A stretch of 63,451 nt of DNA from Fulvivirga sp. M361 (GTDB taxonomy: Bacteria; Bacteroidota; Bacteroidia; Cytophagales; Cyclobacteriaceae), in contig NZ_VKDC01000038.1 of the NCBI RefSeq assembly GCF_007097395.1, positions 1 through 63,451 of the forward strand. Direction: 5' to 3'. Numbering within the stretch: the first letter of the stretch is position 1; each line of letters starts with the position of its first letter. Both the position numbers and the translations under genes were made by a program. Shown here in pieces: positions 1-7,167 of this stretch. A model generated the notes under the pieces. That model was not told the origin of the DNA. It made no database searches and saw only the letters and a list, made by a program, of their open reading frames with translations.

Positions 1-2
1 CT

Positions 3-68
3 GCAGTAGCCGAGAAACCCCTACCAGACCTTCTGCCTAAAAATCAGATAATCAAGTACTTAAGATAA
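3..68 (+). CDS. Possible C-terminal end of a truncated CDS
   Basis: Frame 3 is open from the window edge for 21 codons (ending KNQIIKYLR) and stops at TAA 66-68. It is followed 70 bases later by a strong terminator, as expected for the end of a plus-strand gene. The fragment is too short to assign a family. It could be chance, but the position before a terminator favours a real gene end. Confidence 0.35.
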   Translation, partial: AVAEKPLPDLLPKNQIIKYLR

Positions 69-140
69 TTTGTATATCGAAAGCCATTTTATAAATGACT
101 CAATATCAATCTATTATCTCAAAAACGTGTCAAACTCAGG

Positions 141-180
141 AAAAAGGCAGCTATTTTAACAGAAGTAGCTGCCTTTTTTA
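141..180. terminator. Bidirectional intrinsic terminator
   Basis: A 13-bp perfect stem (aaaaaggcagcta at 141-153 with tagctgccttttt at 166-178) encloses a 12-base loop. It has a T run on the plus side and an A run on the other side. It can terminate both the gene entering from the left on plus and the minus-strand phoH-like gene, which ends at 235. Confidence 0.85.
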
Positions 181-234
181 ATGCAATATTCTGTGTACTG
201 CGTAAATACTCTGTCGCAGTTTTATATCTGCTTT

Positions 235-1611
235 TTAAAGTAATTCATTAGCAAGGTTGGCCAGTTCTGATCTTTCGCCTTTTTCCAACGTAATATGTGA
301 GTAAATATCCTGATCTTTCACTCTATCTATCAGGTAGGACAGTCCATTTGATTGCGAATCCAGGTAAGGAGTGTCTATTTGGTAGACGTCCCCTGTAAAG
401 ATGATCTTTGTGTTTTCACCGGCACGTGTGATAATCGTTTTTACTTCATGGGGGGTCAGGTTTTGGGCCTCGTCGACGATAAAACATATATTAGATAAAC
501 TCCGTCCCCGGATATAGGCTAATGGGGTGATCACCAGCTTTTCCTGGTTTACCATTTCTGTCAGTTTCGAGTATTCTTTATCTGTCTCGTGGTATTGATT
601 CTGGATAAATTTCAAGTTATCCCAAAGTGGCTCCATATAAGGGTTAAGCTTGGATTTAATATCACCAGGCAGGTATCCAATATCTTTGTTACTTAAAGGG
701 ACAATCGGTCTTGCCAGGTAAATTTGTTTAAAATCACGTTTCTGTTCTAAGGCAGCGGCCAGCGCTATAAGCGTCTTGCCTGTTCCTGCTACGCCCTGCA
801 TCGTTACTAACTTAATGTCCGGGTTTAAAATGGCATGTATAGCAAAAGTCTGCTCAGCGTTTCTGGGTTTGATGCCATAGACAGGTTTCTTTTCTACGTG
901 CTCAATATGCTGATTAAATGGATTATAATATGCCAGAATGGACTTCTTTCCATTCTTAAAAATATAATAGCTATTCTTTACAGCGGTTTTATCTCCTAAT
1001 ATGTCACTTGCCTCACAGCTACCTTTCTCATAAAGCAAATTGATTTGTTCCGGTGAGGTTTTGTCCTGTACGGCTTTTCCTTTGTACAGGGAATTCACGT
1101 TTTTGACCTGACCGGTATAATAGTCTTCTGCCGGCAGTCCCAGAGATTTAGCTTTTAGACGGAGGTTGATGTCCTTAGACACCAGCACTACCTTTTTATC
1201 TGCAGACTCTTGCTGAAGCTGTAAGGCTGCATTCAAAATTCGATGATCCGCCTTATCTTCATCAAAGACTTCATTGGCATCTACTTTACTTCTGGAATAC
1301 ATCAGGACCTTGAAGTTTCCCTTGGTCCTACCGTTCAAAGGGTTCCAGTTTTGTAGCATCTGCCCTTGCGCCAGCTTGTCTAGCAAACGTGTGAATTCAC
1401 GAGCTTCAAAATTCTTTGTATCGTTCCCTTTTTTGAATTGATCCAGTTCTTCAAGAACGGTAATAGGAATGCCCACATCATGTTCCTCAAAGTTCATGAT
1501 GGAGTTGTGTTCGTAGATAATTACAGAAGTATCCAGTACAAAAATCTTCTTCTCTTTACGCTGCGCCTTGGCCATACTCTGGAAAAAATTAGTTAATGAG
1601 GAATTTGTCAA
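235..1611 (-). CDS. PhoH-like ATPase with N-terminal PIN domain
   Basis: This is a 458-residue PhoH2/YlaK-type protein. The N-terminal PIN nuclease-like domain (about residues 22-170) starts at FVLDTSVIIYE and carries the acidic residues of the PIN fold. The C-terminal PhoH ATPase (about 250-455) has Walker A GVAGTGKT near 272-279 and Walker B FIVDEAQNL near 378. PIN-PhoH proteins are described as RNA-unwinding and RNA-cleaving enzymes; that activity is inferred here from family. It ends just upstream of a shared terminator and is the last gene of a minus-strand run with the AlbA, ChlI-like and VWA genes. A second start (MAKAQRK, at 1575) is equally plausible. Confidence 0.93.
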   Translation of the reverse strand: MTNSSLTNFFQSMAKAQRKEKKIFVLDTSVIIYEHNSIMNFEEHDVGIPITVLEELDQFKKGNDTKNFEAREFTRLLDKLAQGQMLQNWNPLNGRTKGNFKVLMYSRSKVDANEVFDEDKADHRILNAALQLQQESADKKVVLVSKDINLRLKAKSLGLPAEDYYTGQVKNVNSLYKGKAVQDKTSPEQINLLYEKGSCEASDILGDKTAVKNSYYIFKNGKKSILAYYNPFNQHIEHVEKKPVYGIKPRNAEQTFAIHAILNPDIKLVTMQGVAGTGKTLIALAAALEQKRDFKQIYLARPIVPLSNKDIGYLPGDIKSKLNPYMEPLWDNLKFIQNQYHETDKEYSKLTEMVNQEKLVITPLAYIRGRSLSNICFIVDEAQNLTPHEVKTIITRAGENTKIIFTGDVYQIDTPYLDSQSNGLSYLIDRVKDQDIYSHITLEKGERSELANLANELL

Positions 1612-1655
1612 AAATAGTTAACTGGCTACTAAGCAGAAAGAAGATAATCAGATTT

Positions 1656-2306
1656 TCAATAATTATTTTTCAGACGATATATATCTCTTTTTCCGCTGGG
1701 TGTAACGGTCAATATGTTTGCTAAAACAAGGATAATTAGTGTTTTTGAAGCTTTATAGTAATTGAGTTGTGCCAGTTTGCGAAACTCTTTCAATGTTATG
1801 TTATCATGTTCCTGTAGGTATTCCATCAAAAACTTCTCTTTATCCCCAAAGTTGAATTGGATATTTCTGTTAGTCCACCTTCGCCTAAATATTTCCTTCA
1901 CCTCTTTACTAGCTTTTACACTTTCATCGTCCACACGTACAAAGGCCATACCATGTTTCATATGCTGGTTTTGTCGGAGGTAATGAAGTTTGTTTTGACC
2001 CGATGGAATGTGATAAACTACCAATGATTTTTTGCTGGATATCGGAACAATTTCTTGTTTATATTTGGGAATAGGATGGCAGTATTTTTTTATGGCCTCA
2101 TCCATGGCAAAAACCTCATCTTCGGGAAATTTCAAGCCAGGTATAGAGCCGTCATCGTCTACTCCGATAAAAAGGTAACCTCCGGCCGTATTCGCAAATG
2201 CCACCAATTCTTTCACTATTTTGTCAGGGTGAGCAACTTTTCTCTTAAACTCTATCGTTTTTGACTCACCCTGTGCTACTAATTGTTTCGCACGTTGTAG
2301 GTCCAT
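1656..2306 (-). CDS. AlbA_2 (Schlafen-type) putative nucleic-acid-binding protein
   Basis: The 216-residue protein begins with an AlbA_2 domain (residues 10-130). The hallmarks are ESKTIEFKR, a conserved AFANTAGGYLFIGVDDDG segment and a later FVRVDDESVKAS strand. The C-terminal 80 residues look like a winged-helix module (EYLQEHDNITLKEFRKLAQL). Family members occur as putative transcriptional regulators or ATP-binding proteins, and the true substrate is unknown. It starts 11 bases after the end of the ChlI-like ATPase gene and is followed 44 bases later by the PhoH gene, so it is probably co-transcribed with both. Confidence 0.85.
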   Translation of the reverse strand: MDLQRAKQLVAQGESKTIEFKRKVAHPDKIVKELVAFANTAGGYLFIGVDDDGSIPGLKFPEDEVFAMDEAIKKYCHPIPKYKQEIVPISSKKSLVVYHIPSGQNKLHYLRQNQHMKHGMAFVRVDDESVKASKEVKEIFRRRWTNRNIQFNFGDKEKFLMEYLQEHDNITLKEFRKLAQLNYYKASKTLIILVLANILTVTPSGKRDIYRLKNNY

Positions 2307-2317
2307 AAGAAAAAAGG

Positions 2318-3817
2318 CTAGTATTCATCTTCATTTGAGTCGTCATGATCATCCGGGCCGGGCATAGTAAACATGCTGCTCAGAAGGTCTTTAAACTGTA
2401 ACCCTTTAGACAGTCGGTGCTTACTTAACATACTATATTCAGCCAGCCCGTGAAGGGCAAATTCCATGAAAAATAGCTGCAGTCCAGGGTCAATTTTTGG
2501 ATGATATTTTTCTACTACTTCCTGAAGACCAGGAACAGTGGTCAGTGCATTTTCATATTCTTTATTGCTGAAGTCATTCAGAATATCTATCTTTTTTTCA
2601 TTACCAAACCAGTCCGTAATTCTTCTGTATGGATTAGGGTCCTTTTGTTTTCTTACTTTTTCCGGATCGGGAAAATACTGTATAAACTGAGTTCGTATGG
2701 CTTTTCCTACCAGGTTATGAGCTACTATGCCAGGCCCTTCTTGTTCACCTTCATAAACAAGTTCTACCTTACCGGTGATAGCAGGTACCACTCCATATAG
2801 ATCTGAAATACGCACAGCTACATTTTCACCATGTATGAGTGCCCTACGTTCAGCAGCACTCATAAGATTTTCATAGGCTGATATTGTTAAACGTGCGGAA
2901 ACGCCACTTTTGCCGTCTACATATTCACTATCGCGTGCTTCAAAGGCAATTTGTTCTATGAGGTCTTTGGATACCTCACTTACCTGAATGTGTTTTTTCT
3001 GGTCCTCTTTGACAATGGCTTCCTGTTCGGTAATCTTACGCGCAGTGGGTATATCAGGTGGGTAATGTGTGATAATCTGGCTACCAATTCTATCTTTTAA
3101 AGGAGTTACTATGCTTCCTCTGTTAGTGTAATCTTCCGGGTTTGCTGTAAATACGAATTGTATCTCCAAAGGCATCCTGATCTTGAAGCCACGGATTTGA
3201 ATGTCACCCTCTTGCAGTATATTGAAAAGAGCCACCTGTATTCTGGCTTGCAGATCAGGAAGTTCATTGATAACAAAAATTCCTCTGTGTGATCTGGGTA
3301 TTAGCCCAAAATGGATCACACGCTCATCAGAATACGGCAATTTTAACGTAGCTGCTTTGATAGGATCCACGTCACCTATCAGGTCGGCTATGCTAACATC
3401 CGGTGTAGCCAGTTTTTCTGTGTAGCGATTGTTCCGATGAAGCCATTCGATGGGAGTATTATCTCCTTTTTCAGTGATAAGATCATGCCCATACCTCGAT
3501 ATAGGATGAAAAGGGTCATCATTAATCTCGGATCCGGCTATCATAGGAATATACTCATCCAGTAGGTGCACCATCATACGTGCAATACGTGTTTTCGCCT
3601 GACCACGAAGACCTAGGAGGTTAATATCGTGCATAGACAGGATGGCACGTTCTATATCAGGAATTACGGTTTCTTCATATCCCCAAATGCCTTCAAACAC
3701 GTTTACCTTCGCTTTTAGGTTTTTGATCAGGTTACCGCGTAGCTCTTGCTTAACCGATCTTCTTTCATAACCCGCGGCACGTAGGTCGCCGAGTGTTTTT
3801 ATCGCACTGATATCCAT
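2318..3817 (-). CDS. Magnesium-chelatase (ChlI)-like AAA+ ATPase
   Basis: This 499-residue AAA+ protein belongs to the ChlI/MoxR-related group paired with VWA proteins. The P-loop region reads GLRGQAKT (near residues 68-75), so the last Gly of the usual GxxxxGK[ST] is Ala. The Walker B-like strand is FVINELPDL with Asn in place of the first acidic residue. Downstream are FVFTANPEDYTNRG (sensor 1 region) and RIGSQI. Its start lies 8 bases after the stop of the VWA gene, the arrangement of a chelatase or chaperone-like I/D pair that remodels partners or inserts metals. The substrate is unknown. The C-terminus is acidic (DDHDDSNEDEY). Confidence 0.88.
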   Translation of the reverse strand: MDISAIKTLGDLRAAGYERRSVKQELRGNLIKNLKAKVNVFEGIWGYEETVIPDIERAILSMHDINLLGLRGQAKTRIARMMVHLLDEYIPMIAGSEINDDPFHPISRYGHDLITEKGDNTPIEWLHRNNRYTEKLATPDVSIADLIGDVDPIKAATLKLPYSDERVIHFGLIPRSHRGIFVINELPDLQARIQVALFNILQEGDIQIRGFKIRMPLEIQFVFTANPEDYTNRGSIVTPLKDRIGSQIITHYPPDIPTARKITEQEAIVKEDQKKHIQVSEVSKDLIEQIAFEARDSEYVDGKSGVSARLTISAYENLMSAAERRALIHGENVAVRISDLYGVVPAITGKVELVYEGEQEGPGIVAHNLVGKAIRTQFIQYFPDPEKVRKQKDPNPYRRITDWFGNEKKIDILNDFSNKEYENALTTVPGLQEVVEKYHPKIDPGLQLFFMEFALHGLAEYSMLSKHRLSKGLQFKDLLSSMFTMPGPDDHDDSNEDEY

Positions 3818-3825
3818 TCAATTAA

Positions 3826-4926
3826 TCAATTAAATTTCTTCCTTCTATTTCTTCTGTAATCTTCAAAAATTAAATGGCCAAGACCTTTTAAGCTGCTGTA
3901 GTAAGCATTCCCATTGTTAACTTTGGTGAATTCACGTACAAATTCTTTGAGATAGGGATCTGAGGCGATCATAAACGTAGTAACAGGAATGTTGATCTTT
4001 CTACATTGCTTGGCAAGATTCAATGTACGATTGAGAATTTTACTATCCAGTCCAAAGCTATTTTTATAATATTTTATTCCTTGTTTAAGACAGGTGGGTT
4101 TACCATCTGTGATCATAAAGATTTGCTTATTAGGGTTTTTCCTTCGGCGCAGTAAATCTAATGCTAACTCCAGTCCTGCGACCGTATTGGTGTGGTAGGG
4201 ACCCACTTCCAGGTAAGGCAAATCTTTGATTTCTATTTGCCAGGCATCGTTACCAAAGACAATTATATCTAACGTGTCTTTAACGTACTTTTTGGTGATC
4301 AATTCAGCTAATGCCATAGCCACCTTTTTAGCAGGTGTGATTCTGTCCTCACCGTATAAGATCATACTGTGAGAGATATCTATCATTAATACCGTGGAAG
4401 TTTGTGTTTTATACTCATTTTCCATCACTTCCAGGTCACCTTCTGTCATCATGAATCCTTCCAGTCCATGATTTATTTGGGCATTTCTCAAAGAGTCTGT
4501 TACAGATATTTGTTCCAGTGTATCACCAAATTGATAATCTCTTTTATCAGTGCTTGGCTCGTCACCCAAGCCTCCAAAATGTGTTTTATGATCCCCTGCT
4601 TTAGACTTTTTTAATTTTCCGAAGATTTCTTCCAGTGCACTGGTCCGTATCTTTTGCTCACTTTTGGGAGTGATTTTGAATGAGCCCTTCCGGTTTTCTT
4701 CTGTTATGTAACCATTATCCTTTAAGTCGTCAATAAAGTTACCCATACCATAGTCGTCACTTGTTAAGTTATATTGACGATCTACATTGTTTAACCAATT
4801 CAAAGCTTCTGATACGTCACCAGCCGTTATTACAAGTAATTGCAGGAATACATCCAACAATTTATCGAAGTCAGATGAAGCCTCTGATGGGTTAGGAATG
4901 TAGTCGGTGAAACGGTGACCTAGCAT
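3826..4926 (-). CDS. VWA-domain protein, partner of the ChlI-like ATPase
   Basis: This is a 366-residue protein. The C-terminal half is a von Willebrand A domain with an intact MIDAS motif (VLMIDISHSMI, DxSxS) and the later MITDGKPT strand. The N-terminal 150 residues are helical and charged, resembling the non-VWA part of ChlD-like partners. It is the first gene of the minus-strand run VWA, ChlI-like ATPase, AlbA and PhoH. By analogy with MoxR-VWA and ChlI-ChlD pairs it probably presents a client or metal to the ATPase. That role is inference; no signal peptide is seen, so it should act in the cytoplasm. Confidence 0.87.
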   Translation of the reverse strand: MLGHRFTDYIPNPSEASSDFDKLLDVFLQLLVITAGDVSEALNWLNNVDRQYNLTSDDYGMGNFIDDLKDNGYITEENRKGSFKITPKSEQKIRTSALEEIFGKLKKSKAGDHKTHFGGLGDEPSTDKRDYQFGDTLEQISVTDSLRNAQINHGLEGFMMTEGDLEVMENEYKTQTSTVLMIDISHSMILYGEDRITPAKKVAMALAELITKKYVKDTLDIIVFGNDAWQIEIKDLPYLEVGPYHTNTVAGLELALDLLRRRKNPNKQIFMITDGKPTCLKQGIKYYKNSFGLDSKILNRTLNLAKQCRKINIPVTTFMIASDPYLKEFVREFTKVNNGNAYYSSLKGLGHLIFEDYRRNRRKKFN

Positions 4927-5116
4927 GAACTATTGTTGAATATTTACTTATGATTAGAACCTTTAAATTATCAATTGTGTTTAATTAAATTAAAATTAAA
5001 TAATTGTCTGAGCATTAACTTATATATAACTGTAAATACATGTTTTTTAGTTGCATTTAGTGAGACTTCTCTAATTATTTTATTTTATTTGTATTATAAA
5101 CGTAAATCGTTAGGTT

Positions 5117-5248
5117 ATGAAAAAGTCTATTCTGGTTTTATTTTTCGGTGCAATGCTATTGTCGTCATGTGCTCAATACACGTGTCCTACTTACTCGAAA
5201 GCACCTGTAGAAGATATTGACGAAGAGTTCTCTGAAGAAAGAATATAA
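5117..5248 (+). CDS. Small lipoprotein (43 residues)
   Basis: This short gene reads MKKSILVLFFGAMLLSSCAQYT followed by an acidic tail that ends EEFSEERI. The first 17 residues form a classical lipoprotein signal peptide with lipobox LSSC, leaving a mature lipopeptide of only 26 residues with a second Cys. A strong intrinsic terminator begins 24 bases after the stop. That, the long A/T-rich leader and the clean signal peptide support a real, independently transcribed gene. Function is unknown; small acidic lipoproteins of this kind recur in Bacteroidota. Confidence 0.75.
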   Translation: MKKSILVLFFGAMLLSSCAQYTCPTYSKAPVEDIDEEFSEERI

Positions 5249-5271
5249 AAAACTAAAATATATTAAATAGT

Positions 5272-5305
5272 AAAGGCTATACCCCCAATAGGTATAGCCT
5301 TTTTC
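5272..5305. terminator. Intrinsic terminator after the small lipoprotein gene
   Basis: A 12-bp perfect stem (aaaggctatacc with ggtatagccttt) has a 7-base loop and is followed by TTTTT on plus. On the minus side it is followed by TTTACTATTT, so it may also end transcription of the convergent hydroxylase gene. Confidence 0.85.
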
Positions 5306-5320
5306 GTAGGTCTTGTTTTT

Positions 5321-5938
5321 TTAAGGCATTGTGCGAAATATATAATCCCAGAGTGGAGATGATACGCCAAATGCTTTTTCATCATTTTTATAATGATGTA
5401 TGCCATGATGGACCCAAAGTGTTTTGAAAATATTTTTCGGTGGTTGATACGCATGTACAATGTAGTGTACAAATAGATACGCGGCATAGCCCATCAGAAA
5501 CCCAGGAAGAAAGGCAAAAACAAAATCCCCCATTACGAACCTTAATAAGATAAGCAAAACTGTGGCAACAGTGATACTCATAGGAGGAGGCATGGCTAAG
5601 CGGTCTTTATCTCTTGGGTAATCATGGTGTACACCATGGAATGCATACTGTAATTTTTTACGGAGTTTAGTGTAGGTTTCCATATGGAAAAGGTACCTGT
5701 GCATCAAATATTCTACAAAGGTAAATACGAATAAACCCGTTAAAAATAAAGTAACCGTAATCATTGGGCTAAGACTGGTATTAACGATACTCCAGTAAAT
5801 CAGTCCACCGGCATATAATACGAATATAGTAATAGGTATAGAAATGTGTGTCCTAGATAGTCTTTCTATCAGGGGGCTTTTGAACATCTTTTTTGACCCC
5901 TTGTTCCTCGGCATGTTTTTAACTGCTACTTCGGCCAT
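5321..5938 (-). CDS. Fatty acid hydroxylase / sterol desaturase superfamily protein
   Basis: This 205-residue integral membrane protein has about four hydrophobic segments. It carries the histidine clusters of the di-iron hydroxylase superfamily: HRYLFH (near 65), HGVHHDYP (near 94), HYIVHAY (near 155) and HHGIHHY (near 178). The order and spacing fit the FA2H-like group, which hydroxylates fatty acyl chains; in Bacteroidota this could serve 2-hydroxy sphingolipids or carotenoid-type lipids. The substrate is not shown by the sequence. It is convergent with the small lipoprotein gene and lies 78 bases downstream of bshA on the same strand. Confidence 0.88.
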   Translation of the reverse strand: MAEVAVKNMPRNKGSKKMFKSPLIERLSRTHISIPITIFVLYAGGLIYWSIVNTSLSPMITVTLFLTGLFVFTFVEYLMHRYLFHMETYTKLRKKLQYAFHGVHHDYPRDKDRLAMPPPMSITVATVLLILLRFVMGDFVFAFLPGFLMGYAAYLFVHYIVHAYQPPKNIFKTLWVHHGIHHYKNDEKAFGVSSPLWDYIFRTMP

Positions 5939-6016
5939 GTTATGTTAATTGGTTTTGACAAAATACTTTATGAAATTCTAGATAAACAATACTTATATTA
6001 AAAAAAGTTCACAGGG

Positions 6017-7156
6017 TTAAGCCCTGATCTTTTTTATGGAATCGAGAACGTTGAGATATACATTTTCGTAAAGAGGCATGATCTTACTAACCTCAAACTC
6101 TTTTGCTCTCGCTAAGGCAGCGGCTTTGAATTTTGGCAGATTATCCTTATCCAAAATATGTAATGCTTTTCTGGTCATATCTTCAACGTCACCTACTTGA
6201 CATAAATACCCGGTTTTTCCATTGATATTTAATTCTGGAAGCCCACCTGCGTTAGTTGATATTATAGGCACTTCACATGCCATAGCTTCTAGTGCGGCCA
6301 GACCAAAACTCTCTTTTTCTGAAGGCATAATAAAAAGGTCTGCTACGGATAACACTTCTTCTACTGCTTCCAACTTACCCAGGAATCGGATGTCTTCACA
6401 TCGACCTAACTCTCTGCATAAGGCTTCAATATTATTCCTTTCCGGGCCATCCCCGACAAGCAGCAACTTTGCAGGTATTTCCTTTCGTAACTTATAAAAG
6501 GTTTTTACTACATCATCCACCCTTTTCACTTTTCTGAAGTTGGAAGTGTGAACGAGAAGCTTTTCATCATCGGGACAGATGGCCTTTTTGAAATGTTCTT
6601 TTTTCTGCTTCTTAAATCTTTCCAGGTCAATGAAATTTGGAATTACTGCTATGTCCTTAATGATCTTAAAGTGTTCGTAGGTGTCCTTTTTAAGGTCTTC
6701 AGAGACTGCCGTAATGCCATCAGATGCATTGATACTAAATGTAACTACAGGTTCGTACGACGCATCTTTTCCTACTAGCGTAATATCAGTGCCATGCAAA
6801 GTAGTTACCACCGGTATATGGATATTTTCGGTCAACAAAATTTGTTTGGCCATATAGGCTGCTGACGCGTGTGGAATAGCATAATGTACATGCAAAATAT
6901 CTAGTTTTTCATATTTTGCAACGTCTACCATTTTACTGGCTAATGCCAGTTCGTAAGGTGGATATTCAAATAATGGATAGGTCCGTATATCTACTTCATG
7001 ATAAAATAAATTTTCATTAAAAAAGTCAAGACGCGTAGGTTGAGAATAGGTAATAAAATGAATTTGGTGCCCCGCTTTAGCAAGTGCTTTGCCAAGTTCC
7101 GTTGCTACAACTCCGCTACCTCCGAAAGTAGGATAGCATACAATTCCGATTTTCAT
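6017..7156 (-). CDS. bshA: N-acetyl-alpha-D-glucosaminyl L-malate synthase BshA
   Basis: This GT4-family glycosyltransferase of about 379 residues starts MKIGIVCYPTFGGSGVVATE, the typical BshA opening. I chose this Met at 7156 over the longer frame because the extra 15 residues overlap the preceding gene and match no family start. The C-terminal Rossmann domain has VGDGPE and the E-x7-E signature in ESFGLAALEAMA. BshA joins UDP-GlcNAc and L-malate, the first step of bacillithiol synthesis. The start lies 11 bases after the stop of the GH3/serine hydrolase gene, so the two are probably co-transcribed. Confidence 0.95.
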   Translation of the reverse strand: MKIGIVCYPTFGGSGVVATELGKALAKAGHQIHFITYSQPTRLDFFNENLFYHEVDIRTYPLFEYPPYELALASKMVDVAKYEKLDILHVHYAIPHASAAYMAKQILLTENIHIPVVTTLHGTDITLVGKDASYEPVVTFSINASDGITAVSEDLKKDTYEHFKIIKDIAVIPNFIDLERFKKQKKEHFKKAICPDDEKLLVHTSNFRKVKRVDDVVKTFYKLRKEIPAKLLLVGDGPERNNIEALCRELGRCEDIRFLGKLEAVEEVLSVADLFIMPSEKESFGLAALEAMACEVPIISTNAGGLPELNINGKTGYLCQVGDVEDMTRKALHILDKDNLPKFKAAALARAKEFEVSKIMPLYENVYLNVLDSIKKIRA

Positions 7157-7167
7157 AAACTTCTTAT

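Noticed and set aside
4975-5220. 81-codon plus-strand ORF overlapping the small lipoprotein gene
   Set aside because: A/T-rich leader translated in another frame; the 43-residue lipoprotein frame has a start, lipobox and terminator.
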